Below, in pieces: positions 49,887 to 61,976 of a DNA stretch of 64,000 nucleotides. Each line of letters starts with the position of its first letter. Within the stretch, counting starts at the first letter, position 1. The position numbers and the translations under genes were made by a program. This stretch comes from Loxodes magnus. Taxonomy: Eukaryota; Ciliophora; Karyorelictea; Loxodida; Loxodidae. Location of the stretch: positions 310,001 to 374,000 of the forward strand of contig CAMPDV010000043.1 in the NCBI GenBank assembly GCA_946699065.1, written 5' to 3'. Below the pieces are notes generated by a model. It saw only the letters and a program-made list of their open reading frames with translations, ran no database searches and had not been told where the DNA came from.

Positions 49887-51397
49887 GAACATTGGCTATG
49901 GAAATTTAGTTAATTTTATTAAATTTCACTTGTAAACATAATGCTTTGTAATGAGGAAGTATCTTTCATTTAAATTCTTCATATTAATAAAATACTAACT
50001 ATTCTATTTATTTTTAACCTTAAATTTGAAAGTTTTTCGTATAATTAACCATTTAAGAATTCAAGGCATGAAAACATTTTATTTTTTAATTTTATTAAAC
50101 GAGTACTAATCATTTTACCTTTAAATAGTTAAGCTTATGATGCTAATACTATTAAGTAGCAGCAAAAATATTAATTTATAATCTTATTTGGCAAAGCATG
50201 ACTAAGTTATCACTTTCAAAATAATAAGTGAATCATATTCTGTAGAATATTTACATTTTAGACTTAATCAATTTAGTGGCTATTTTATAATTCGACACTT
50301 TTTAAAATAATCATTTCTTTACTTTTAGATTTAATCTATAAAAGCACAAAACATGCTTATCCATAAGATATATAATAAATTTTTTATGCATCAGTCTCAA
50401 ATAAATGAGGGAAAAGTTAAAATGTAAATATACTTAGTAATCCCCAGAAATCTAAAAGGAAGATAGAATTCTTATAGATTAAATAATTAACTACTACTCT
50501 AATATAAATTAAATTATAGAAATAAGATAATAAATACTAAAAGAAGCAAACAGATAAAAGTAGATCGCTTTTCTATTAATCTCAATTGATTTATTAATTA
50601 TAATACTTATTGTACTTATATAATATCAGACTTCTGCTAGGCCTCTCTTGATTTTTCCTGAAGAAAAGTGTAAAATATAGAAATAAAGAATATAATTAGA
50701 ATTAAGTTATATTTATTTAAAAATTACCAAAATAGATAATTTGTTTATGAGACTTAGCTTTTAAACTGAAATAAATTGAAATATTCTATATATTTTGCTA
50801 ATAATGCTCCTATATTATTGTATTAATAATTGCAGTCACTATTAATTTCATATTTAGCAGCCATAGCTTTTAAATTAAAACTTTTCCTTTAGTTTCTTCT
50901 TTTAATTTTGAATAAATGGCTTAATTTTTCTAACTAATTATAGATTAATTAAAATAATAAACATACAAAAACTTCAAAAATGAGAGTACTAAGAAAAAGA
51001 GAAAGGATAAGCTAGATATAAGTATATATCTGATTATCTATTTTCTATTCTCTATTATACTTTATATGTGTTAACAAACTAACTCCTTTATAGATCTTTG
51101 CTTTAATACTAATATCTTCTACCTTCTTCAGCTTTAGACTTCTTATAACTATTTTATTAAAAAGCATAGGCAATAAACTGAATTATCTCTAAAATGTAAA
51201 ACTAACAGTAATAGGAAAAATAATTAGAAATAAACACATTAATTAAGCTGATATATGGAGATAAAAATAAGCTGATGGATGAGAAAAGAAATTTCTTATT
51301 TAAGTGATTAAAGTTTGGAAAAGAGATTGCTTAAATAGGTTTAAATAGATCGAAAAAATTTAAGTAATGAAAGTAAATTAATATATTTAAAAATCAA
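49887..51397. other. Intergenic, nothing recognised
   Basis: AT-rich; no motif found on either strand. Confidence 0.35.
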
Positions 51398-52222
51398 ATG
51401 TAAGAGGAAGAAAATGAAATCTGCAGCAACTGCAATAATGAAATTTCAAAATCTAAGATGATAATACATTAGCGTCATTGCCTAAAAATTTATTACAAGT
51501 GTGAATGTGGAGAGGTTGTAAAAAAGGATGAAAAAGAAGAGCATGACTAAGAATTTCATTCTCAAGTTCCATGCAAATATTGTAGATAAAAGTTTTTAAA
51601 ACCTGAAGTTAGCTAGCACTAAGAAAACTGTAATAAGAAACCAGTAATTTGTCAATATTGTGAAGCGCACATTGATGTGGATTTATATTAAAGCCATCTT
51701 AAAGAGTGTGGAAGTAGAACTTAGCGATGCTTTAAATGTGAAAAAAATATTCTGAATGTTAACTTTGAAATTCACTAGTAAAACTGTAGACTAAAGAAAT
51801 AAAATCCACAGAATTAAGAGTAAGTTTTATCAATATTAGTGACTTAGTTGGATATCAATACTCTTATAACTAAAGAAGTTCTTATCAAAACAATACGGAA
51901 TCTTAATTTGAAAGTGAAGATCCAGAACTTTAATTTGCTATTTAGAAATCCATAGAAGAATAGTCCATAAACTAGGAAAAATAAAGAACTATAAGCTAAC
52001 AGAAGCAGATAATCCATGATATAGATTATAATCCGAAGTTGAACAGTAATGAAACTTAACAAATATTAAATCAAGCATCTTGTAAGCTTTATTTATTAAA
52101 TTTACCATGTAGACTTAGAAAGTGAAAGAAATTAATAATAAAACTAAAATAACAAAGAATAAGGCATCGGCTGTTGCTTAGGAAGAGATAAAGATGAAAA
52201 CTCGAGCTGTTTTATATTCTGA
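51398..52222 (+). CDS. TRAF-type zinc-finger protein with ubiquitin-interacting motif
   Basis: ATG 51398, introns 51820-51839 (20 nt) and probably 52082-52112 (31 nt), stop TGA 52220-52222, 257 residues. Residues 7-130 are serial TRAF/XAF1-like fingers: CSNCNNEI...HQRHC, CECGEVV, CKYCRQKF...HQENC, CQYCEAHI...HLKEC, CFKCEKNI...HQQNC. After the first intron the frame gives EDPELQFAIQKSIEEQ, a near-consensus ubiquitin-interacting motif. The first intron is well supported, since without it the UIM is lost. The second is less sure: without it the protein ends at 52125 after LRK; with it the tail is GIGCCLGRDKDE. A role in ubiquitin-dependent signalling or trafficking is inferred from the domain pair. 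Confidence 0.8.
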
Positions 52223-53296
52223 GTAAAATTTTAGAAGTTCTATTAAACTTACTTCCCTTAATTTATAACTACAAGAATTAATTTTTATGCAAATATTTTA
52301 CAAATAGCTCTGATTTTTACAATTTATTTATTACTTAAAAGAATCTTATTGCATATTGATAGATATCATCTCTTTATTAATGTATATTCAAGGTTGCTAA
52401 TTCTTTATTATTCATCAGATTTTTTCATATATTTACCAAAATTTTGCTTTAAATTTATTTGAAAGATTAAATGCAAATTTAATCTAAAAATAAGAGCTAA
52501 ATTCATCAAATAAAAAATAGAAAAAGTTAAGTTATATCAAGTAATTAAAATTAATGTAGCTGCATTTATATAACTTTATTCTTAACTTAAAGGTATCTAA
52601 GAAGATTTTTTATATAAGTATATTTTATGCAAGTTAGAGGTTTAGCATTTATTTTATCTAAAACTTAGAAATTTACTAATTACAACTATCACTAAGATAT
52701 CCTTATTAAAGCATTAGTCAAGTTTATGATGACCCAGACTTTATGGAGTTCTATTACTTTTATAAAAATTGTTTTTTTAGAATATTTTATAAGAAACTCT
52801 CTACTTTTGTATTTTTAAACTAAAATTGGAATTATAATATCTACCTTCTATCTCTTTATTTAATTTTGCATTTCATTTACGAATTTTAAAGCCTTCTCTA
52901 AATTAAAATATTTAAAAGAGAAATTTCAAACTAACCTCTAAAATATAATTTATAACTCTGTAATTTTGTAATTAAAATCCTAGATTTCTAATGAAATGCA
53001 GTCAGTTGTTAAAATTAAGTATTAATTAGTTTTATGAAAACTACTTAATGTATCATTATTCAAGCTAAATTTGAGTATTAACTAAAATAAATCGTTTGGG
53101 TAGTTTAGGTTTATAATACTAAATATAAAGATATTTACTCTATTTTAGCAAACTATTAGAACATTATATTCTCAGCTAATTTTGATTTGATTGATAATAT
53201 AGATATATATTTGGTAAAGAACTAGAGAGGATATTCCTGATTGCTTCTTTATTAATATATTTTTTTAAATAGCTAAGTCTTATAAATTAATAGTCA
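52223..53296. other. Intergenic, nothing recognised
   Basis: AT-rich spacer between convergent genes. Confidence 0.4.
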
Positions 53297-55856
53297 TCAA
53301 AAGTATTTCTTCTTAGTTGCAGGTTGGCTTCCTACTTCACCAGCCCATGCTTTTTGTACTGGAGCTTTGTTATCTAAGTTCCAAGCATTATTCATCATGA
53401 GTTCGAAATAGCGGTCATCATCAATTGAGCACGACACATTATTATAATACTCAAGCCATTCTTCTAGAGTAACATGAGAATCTCGACCAGTTCCTCCAGT
53501 CTAAATATAAAATCTTACTGCTAGTGAATGATGCATTTCAAAAGTGTCTAAAAATTCGCACAAAATGTCATCTTCTGTTTTCTTTCCAGATTTTACATCT
53601 GGATGGTTTTTCGCATTATAAACTCCTTTAAGATCTGAGATTTCAAGAACACCATCTCCACTTTTGTCAATCTTTTAGAAGGCTCTCTTGCAAAGATTGA
53701 TACGATTTTGATTCATTGGTCCTCTTATCTATCTTAATAATTCATCATAATCAACAGTTCCTGATCCATCTCTATCAAAAGCTTTGAAGACACGGGTAAT
53801 ATCGTTTTCTGGGATATCTACTCTAAAATCTTAGATGGCTTTGGCGAATTCTGGGAGATCTAATGTGTTATTATTATTGTCGTCCATAATTTTAAACGAT
53901 CTCTATAGTCCGATTATTCCTCTTGCTCCTCTTGAAAGAAGCTTAGCTCTAAATCTTTCAACTAACTCTTCAGTTGTACCTTTTGCTGCTTATGATTAAC
54001 CTTATTTACCTCCAGCTTAACTAGCTGTAGCAGGTCTGCTTTAGGTACTATAATCAATAGGATCAGGAGATATTCCAAAGGGAGGTGGCTTATGATGATC
54101 AGCAGCCCAAGCTGCACGACCCTAAAGTGGTTCTTTTCCTCCAACTTACCCAGCCCATGCTTTTTTAACTTCTGATTAACCTGATAACTTCCAGGTGTTT
54201 GTCATCATTAAATCGAAATATGCATCATCATCTATATTTAAAAAATTTACCAATAGACATGGATACGTTATTATAATATTCTTCAAATTCTCCCAATGTA
54301 ATGATATGATCATTTCTTGCCTTATTCGAAACATTATGGTGCATTTCGAATGTTTCTAAAAAGTCGCCCAAGATATCGTCTTCAGTCTTTTTTCCTGATT
54401 TAACATCAGGATGATTTTTTGCATCATAAACTCCTTTAATGTCATTAATGTCTATCTAACCTGATCCATCTTTGTCTAACTTTTTAAATGCTTTATGAAC
54501 AAGTACTTTTCTATTTTAATTCATGGGTCCTCTAACAGATCTCAAAAATTCATCATATGAAAGTTCTCCTGATCCATCTCTATCAAAAGCATCAAAAAGT
54601 CTTCCTAAATCATTCTCGGAAATATCTATGCGAAAATCTTTAATTGCTTTGACAAATTCTTGCTTGTCCAATGTTAAACTATGATTATCGTCCATTATTT
54701 TAAATGATCTTTATAATCCTATCATTCCCCTTGAGCCTCTAGCTGCTAATCTTGATCTGAACTTTTCAAACAATGCTTCAATAGAATTTCCTCCTGTCTG
54801 AGGTTGAGAGGTAGGTTCTGGAGCTGCTTTAACTCCTGCAATTTGTCCTTTTTATGCTTGAGATTTACCACCAAAAGCCCCCTTCATACTAGAAGAAGTA
54901 ACTAGTTCTCCTTTCTTTGGAGGTGGCCCTTCATTTAATTTCCAAGCATTAGTCATCATAAGTTAGAAATATTCATCGTTATCAATACTAGCACTTACAT
55001 TATTGTAATATTCTTCCCATTCTTCTTTGTCTACTACGTGATCTCCTGCTGTTCCTCCAGCAATATTATGGTGCATTTCAAAAGTTTCAAGGAATTCTAG
55101 AAGTATTTCTTCTTCAGTTTTTTTACCCTATCTAACATCGGGATGATTTTTAGCGTTGTAAACTCCTCTGATGTCATTTAAATCTATTACTCCTGAACCA
55201 TCTTTATCTAATTTATTGAAAGCTTGATTGACTAATGATTTTCTGAATGCATTCATGGGCCCTCTTACAGCTCTTAGAAACTCGTCATAGGAAAGAGTTC
55301 CATCTCTGTTTACATCAAAGGCATTAAATAGAATTTGAATTTCTGCTTCAGGTACATCAATTCTATAATCTTTAACTGCCTTTGTGAATTCGTAAATATC
55401 AAGAGATTTGGAATTGTCATCGTCCATTATTTTGAAAGATCTTTACAATCCAATCATGCCTCTAGCTCCTCTTGAAGCAAGCTTCTGTCTGAAATTCTCT
55501 AGTGATCTTTCTACCATAAGTTGTTCCTGGGAACTAACAGTCTTCTAAGGGGAAAATTTGCGAGTTGTTCCAGACTAATTTCCAAAAACGATACTAGCAA
55601 ATTCCTAGTAGTCCAATACTCCGTCTCCACTAGCATCATATTGCTTAAATAAGGTCTCGATTTCTTCGAGAGATTAAATAACAATTCCAATTTTTTCAAT
55701 GGCTTTAATAAATTCTTGCAAATCTACAGTACCAGAATTGTTGAGATCGAAATATTTGAAGCTTTTCATAAGGACTGCTTCTGCGCCCTAATGCACAGAT
55801 CCTTTTTGTTCAAGCTTGTTTTTCAACTCTTGCTCAAATTACTATCTCGTACTCAT
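53297..55856 (-). CDS. Calcyphosin-type EF-hand protein with three tandem units
   Basis: ATG 55856, introns 54232-54250 (19 nt) and 53501-53518 (18 nt), stop TGA 53297-53299 directly followed by a second TGA, 840 residues. An N-terminal EF-hand pair (DLNNSGTVDLQEF, DASGDGVLDYQEF) precedes three calcyphosin-like units with homologous starts near residues 144, 388 and 651. Each unit repeats RG.RG.IGLQRSFKIMDD, FDRDGSG, LLR..RGPMN, KLDKDGSG, KNHPDV, GKK, FEMHH, EEYYNNVS and YF.LMM. Human calcyphosin has one such unit, so this is a triplication linked by Gln/Ala/Pro spacers. Loop ligands D.D.SG are mostly intact; the first hand of units 2 and 3 (DDNHSLTLD, DDNNNNTLD) is degenerate. Calcium-dependent role in cilia or cortex is inferred. 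Intron removal in unit 3 is supported by alignment to the other units. All Trp are TGG. Confidence 0.93.
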
Positions 55857-58231
55857 GATAAATATTATTAAATATGGATGAAAATTGATTTTATGTAGAG
55901 TTTTTAAACTAAAGAAAATAGTTGATATAGCTTAACTTTAATATTTTCTTATATATTGTTTATTCTAGAACTTTCTAAGCTTCTATTTTTCCTTTCTTCT
56001 TAGCCACTTTCTCTTATTTACTATCTGTCTTTCACCTCTTAGTTTTAATACTTTTTCTTTCTACTTCTTTGTGTTTTACTACAAGCTTTAACTATTTGGT
56101 TTAGTTATATCTCTTAAGATTAAGTTAGGCTTATATGCACATATTGAATAGTCGAAATTAAAGGAAATACAAAGATATATAGAAGTTAAATACCTACTAT
56201 AGTCTAGAGTCACTTCATAGATGCTATAAGAGGCAACTAAAACTACAAGATAAATCCTTTTAAAAAAGGAAAACATACTAACTACGGAACCTTAAAGGAG
56301 TAGGAAAGAATTAATAAGTTATGTATAAATTAATAAGATATCATTCAATACATAATCTATTTGCTATCTATAAACTATTTTACTTCAATAATACCAAAAT
56401 TTACTATTTAATAGCTAAAACAAATACAGAAAGATTATATCTAGTACTTATAGCAGTAGAGCAATCAATCTTAATTCTTAAAAGAAAGTTGATATTTATG
56501 TACTAGTTTTTCAAATTTAAATTGATGTTTAAAGATATCCCTTATAAATATTAATCAACATAAATATGCTAATTTTAAATGTTCTACTTAAGGTTTAATA
56601 AATTAAATAAGCTAAAGGTACAATTAATTCTATATTAGGCTTGCTTTATTATATTAGTGTCTAAATAATGTTCTAGTTGTATAGTTACGTTTATATTTAA
56701 AACTTATACTATTCCTCTAATGATAGCTGCATCTTGAAACACTCAGTTATCAAAAATTGCTTCAAATACTCTTAGGATCAAAGTAAGAAGAAACTAATGC
56801 TAAATACTATCGTTAAATGAGCTTTAAATCTAAATAGGTCTTATCTATTAGATTTAGCAAGTTTTCAAGTATAACATGCAAATTATTAGTTCGATGCAAG
56901 AAGAAAATTGGAAGCCTTAGGGTCATAGTATAATAATAAAATACCTTTAAGTTTAAAATATTTAGCTTCCAAAGAACTATTTAGATAACTTTAAAATATA
57001 TCATATAATTAGGGTATAAAAGCCTCAATCCTACGCTAAAATAGCTACATACATATGAAAGAATCAGCACTTATTAGTTTGAAATGCTAAATTAAGCGGT
57101 ATTAATAACACTAGCTAAATAAATAGAGTAAAGACAGAGCTGTATAATACTATAATTAGAAAATATCATAGTTTATATCATTAAAGAGAATAAGAATATC
57201 TTATATATTTTTTAATTAAATGTATTATATTAAGCTTCTAAAATTATCCCTAAAAGTCCTTGCATACTTTAATTATATCTTTATAATCTAAGAGGTTAAT
57301 GGCATCATGAGTGCAATCATGATTGCAAGCAGTAAGAAAAAAAAATTGAGACCTTGCCTCACTCTGAAGGATAACTAAAAAAAGGATAAAAAATAAACGA
57401 AGAAAATATAGTGATAAATATAAAGATTATGTAAGATAATTTAACAATAACCCAAGATTCTACTATTAGGTAGTAATAGAGAATTTTCAGTTAAGGAATA
57501 TTTTCAAAGATAAATATCTTAAAAAAATTAAATAATTATTCAGCAACAAGAAATTTTAGATGAAGGATGTTTAAATTAAGCAAGATTAAGAGAATTTAAT
57601 ATGAAATAGTCGCCTTTAATAAGTTAGTACCTTAAATAAGTCCTCAAGCATTTTTATCTAATTATAACAAATAAGCAATGAAAGATATGATAAAAATATA
57701 GAATGAATAGACAAGAAAATGAAAAAAACATTTCGCTGCAAAATTTGAGATAGCATTAAAAAGCCATCATTAAAGTTTTGTATATTAAAAATTATTTGCA
57801 AAATATAAAGACAATAAGTTAAGATTTATTGCTTAAAGAAAGAAAATAGAGAAAATAGGGCATCACTTTAAGAGATCACTAAGTTAAAGTTTAGTATTTT
57901 TTAAAATGAATTGAAAAAAAAAATTTAAGTAGAATCCTAAGAAAGTAAAAGCATTAATTTCCATGCCTTTATATTAGTTAACTAATTCAATTTTAAATAT
58001 AAAGGTTAAGCTTAATAATAATAATAACAACATCAAAATGTTTACTTTCACTAGGCTAAAAGCCTATAAGTTTATCATTATAGTTTCTTAATTAATTGAG
58101 ATTATAAATTATTTAAATTGGAAGCAAAAAGCAATGATTAAAGCTTAGTTAAAGGGAGTTAGCTTTTCTAGAAAGAAATACTTTATTTAATTAATTGTTT
58201 ATATAAATTGTTGAGCTTAATTAGAATCAAC
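55857..58231. other. Long AT-rich region, one ambiguous stretch at 57300-57910
   Basis: Around 57450-57800 two overlapping plus frames look protein-like (one starts KILLLGSNREF), but neither shows a real domain or consistent start. No gene called. Confidence 0.3.
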
Positions 58232-58894
58232 ATGTCGATCATTCCATCAAATTAGACAAGCAAAAGCAAAACTACTATTCGTGATGCCTCTAATGTCTCT
58301 GATAAATAGGCTTAAAGAATCTATTTAAAGGAAAAGAGGAAAGAAATCTTCGCTTATTACCAATAGAATTCAAAAGTCCTCTAACATAAAATCTACTACT
58401 CTATAATTTTTGACATCCTCAAAATTATTAAAGATAAGAAAATATGCACCATTGCAGGATATTGGCCTATTGCAACTGAATTAGATGTAAAGCCTATTCT
58501 AGAATATTTATATTCTGCAGGATACGAAATTGGCCTTCCAATAGTAGTAGGTCCAGGCAAACCCCTAATTTTCAGAGAATGGACCCCAGAAACTGAATTA
58601 ATAAAAAATGGGTTTTGTTATGAACCTCCAAGTTCATCACCAAGAGTAAATCCTGATATGCTATTAGTTCCTTTATTAGGATTTAACTCTAAGTTTTACA
58701 GACTTGGCTATGGATAAGGATTTTATGATCGAACTATTTAAGAAATTAAAGAAAAGCGTAGCATAATAACAATTGGATTAGGATTTGATATTCAATTTTA
58801 CGAAGATATTTAATATAATCCAGATGAAGATCAGAAATTAGATCATATAGTTACTGAAAACGGAATTTTTACTTAAACTCTTTAATATTAATGA
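58232..58894 (+). CDS. 5-formyltetrahydrofolate cyclo-ligase (MTHFS)
   Basis: ATG 58232 to TGA 58892-58894, 220 residues, normal for the family. Expected reaction: ATP-dependent conversion of 5-formyl-THF to 5,10-methenyl-THF in one-carbon metabolism, cytosolic. Visible motifs: R.YLKEKRKEI N-terminal helix, AGYWPIATELDVKPIL, the GLPIVV strand, FREWTPETEL, NPDMLLVPLLGFN, and the nucleotide-binding signature RLGYGQGFYDR (family GYGGGYYDR), followed by TIGLGFDIQF and the DHIVTENGIF end. TAA supplies the Gln in GYGQG, where most homologs have Gly. The N-terminal 20 residues are Ser/Thr-rich and precede the domain. No intron needed; Trp codons are TGG. Confidence 0.95.
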
Positions 58895-59816
58895 GTTTTT
58901 AAATAAGTTAGTTAAATAGCTTATTATCATGTTCTATTATTGCTTTCCTTTCTTCTTTCATCAACTGTTAGCATTTTAAGTTAATAAAATAATAATTTCA
59001 GCATTTAAAATTAAGATAAACTTTCTTATTCAGCTTACTTAGTTAATACTATCAAAATATCTCCTAAAAATTTATAAGTCAACCTTCTCTGAAATTAAGA
59101 GAGTGTTATTTTCAGTAAATTTATAGTGTGATATTATTTTCTAACCAAAATTTCAAATTCTATTCTTAACAGAATACTTGCTAAGTGCAGGTTTATGAGG
59201 AATATAAAAATTATTTTAACTCTTAATAAATTTCAATTTCCGAAAAAATTAAAAATCTTATTATTTAAGTGATTTAAATCTGATATTTGATATAAACATC
59301 AACAGATTGCTTCGTTATGAAAATGAAGTAGCATAAAGATATAATATAAGAAATAACTTTATTATAGAGAATAATTATGAATTAACTAAATAACGTTGAA
59401 ACGGATGCTTAATCTAATCAGAAGGATTTATAAATTTACATATTACTAAAAAAGTCTGAACTTTTTAATTTAATAGCAATTATAATAGACAGACTAAAAA
59501 CTTTTCCTAGTTAAAAATTTTGATTTGATGTTTTATTCTATTAAATTGAGTATATTCATAGTATAGCGAAATTCTACAACATATAAATTGAAGCATATCT
59601 TTTAGAACTTGATCTTTCACATTATTAGAAATGTATCAATTTTCTAATTTATTAACTTATATGCTCATTCCTTTATTTGAATCTCTCTTTTTATAACTAA
59701 GTAAAAGTTTGTTTATCTATCGAAATATTAAATAAAATGTATGCAATGAGGAAATAAGACTTGATAATGAAATGTAGGTAAAATCATTTATAAAGATAAG
59801 TATAAATTATAAAAAC
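58895..59816. other. Intergenic, nothing recognised
   Basis: AT-rich spacer between convergent genes. Confidence 0.4.
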
Positions 59817-61328
59817 TCAAACAATTTTAGGTAGTTTAGTTGAATAATCTCTTGCAGTCTATATCTATATTTCGTTTAAAGCTGAAGCGTCCTTACTACT
59901 AAAAATACTTCTGGGTGTCTCTATTTTACTGATATCAGCGCTTTATCTATTTCTAACTGATTATGGTTTAGATATATTAATATTTTCTATCTTGCGTTAT
60001 GAAATTTTTAGATGCCTTTAGTGTATAAAATGTAAATTTGGATTGACATAAGGCTCTATATGTTTAAGCAGTAGTTCTACTACTATAATTTTATCCTGTT
60101 AGTCTCATTCCTAAACTGGAGTTTCCATAATTCTCTAAATATCTTCACTTGAAATATCTTGATCCGCAATTTTTTTGAAGTTAAGTAGATAATGTCGCAA
60201 TATTTAAGTTAAATCAGTAAGCGGCTTCTAGAATTCTTCCATTTTTGCTTTATAGATATTTTTAAATTTGTTAGCTTGGTTAAAGTCTTCAGTTAGATTC
60301 TTTATTTAACTTTCTAACTCCAAAATTCTAGATTCCATCGCAATCGTGTCAAATGACTTAGGAGTACCTTGATCCTAAGATTCCATTATAGAGGAATAGT
60401 TAGAGATTTAAATATTATGAGTATCTTCTATTTATTTCAATTTCTGCTATAACCTTTAAATTATTTTCTAATATTGATGAGAACGTTTGGCTAATTCTGA
60501 TTCAATCTACTTGTGAACATCAATTTCTCTTTTCAAGTTTTGAACTTATTCTTATAATTAATTTTACTTCTAAAGCAGCTTTTCAGTTTGCTTAGATTAA
60601 TATTCTAATTCTTATGTTAATCTGCTGTTTTCTAGAATGGTAAGCTTTGTTGTTGTATGTATCTATTAGTCATTAAGAGCCATTAATTTAGTTTTTGTTT
60701 GCTTAATTTTTGTCAGCATTTCTTTCTTCAAATTGTCATTTGATTATATTTTTTCCCTTTCTAGATTAGCAATCTCTTCGTTATGCTTGTGTTTAAGTTC
60801 TTCGATTTTTGCTTTCAGTTACTCTATTTCAATTTTCTGTTTTTCCTTTTCTTTTTCGTAATTAGCCAATTCAATATATTTATTGTTAAGTTTGAACAAC
60901 TCTTCCTTATGGTAATTTATTTCGTCATCATGTTTTTTTTTAATTTCCTGTTTTTCAATCTCAAATTTATCTAATAAGCTTTTTATTTCAGACTTTTTTT
61001 CTTCAATTGTATCTTGTAACTATTCTTTTGCATGTTTTTCCTAATTTAATTTTTAGCCTGTTTCCCTTATTTGCTGATACTAAACCTAAATATCCTATCT
61101 TTGCTGCTTTGAAACCTCTTCTTACTTATCTTTATAATGCTTAAAGTCAGTTGATACTCTAGAAATTCTTTCTTAAAGCTATTTTTCTGACACTCTTGCA
61201 AGTAAAAGCTCCCTATAGTTTTCTCTTGCTTAATTTTCAGGCCCTGTCAAAAGCTTAGTAGCATCATTATCCTTCTTTTTGTCCTTCTTCTTTTCTTTTT
61301 TCTTTCCTTTGCCTGTTTTTTTAACCAT
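59817..61328 (-). CDS. CFAP157/BBOF1-like ciliary coiled-coil protein
   Basis: ATG 61328 to TGA 59817-59819, 503 residues. The start is a basic tract (KKTGKGKKKEKKKDKKKDND) typical of CFAP157 and BBOF1, then coiled coil through about residue 340. The segment near 215-310, with LKKEMLTKIKQTKTKLMAL, TTTKLTILENSRLTQELEYQ, SKQTEKLL and KRSHQYQKIIQRL, is the most conserved part of this family. These proteins act at basal bodies and axonemes in orienting or maintaining motile cilia. The C-terminal 130 residues are less helical, with one TGA as Trp (PVQEWDQQD). Which of the two families is closer needs alignment. The gene is 60 bp or less from no neighbour; it stands alone between spacers. Confidence 0.78.
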
Positions 61329-61976
61329 TATAAATATAAAAAATAGATAAAAATAAATAACTTAATATATGACTAAGCCATATATTACATCGCTAGTTCT
61401 TCTTCATAGAATAATACTAACCAACTAAGTTTTAATTCCTCTTATGCAATTTAATTCTTAAATAGAATTTTATATTATTATAATGTTCTTCACTTTTCTA
61501 TCTCTAGTTGTTGATAGATGAAGTCATATTTTCACCAATATTAAATACTATACAAGAGGCTTTCATTTAAAACTAATGGATTTATATTTATAACTCAGTA
61601 TCCTGTTAGCTTAGCATAATTAAATTGCTAAAATATCTTTAACTAAGTTACTTATTAAATATATGCTAAAGTAAAAACAGACTCTAACTGTATGAAAACT
61701 TCTAGCTATTTAAATTTAAAAATCTTAGAATTTCCTAGACATATTTTTGGATTTTAGCTAGGATATTGAAATAAGCGAGAAATGAATAAATGAACTTAAG
61801 TTAATTTAAAAATAAGTTATTTCTACTAGTTTTTGAAATAAAGCAATCATATAAATATCCTAGGAGCATAATTAATCTTAAGCTAACAAAGACCTAATAA
61901 TAAGAGATATAGATGATAGATGTATAGTATATATAGTATATATTAGATGTGAATTATTTAATTATTTTTTAATAGG
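61329..61976. other. Intergenic, nothing recognised
   Basis: AT-rich spacer. Confidence 0.4.

Noticed and set aside
57440-57910. G-alpha-like start KILLLGSN in a plus frame
   Set aside because: The P-loop GAGESGKS is absent, other G-alpha motifs are missing and a second frame looks equally protein-like.
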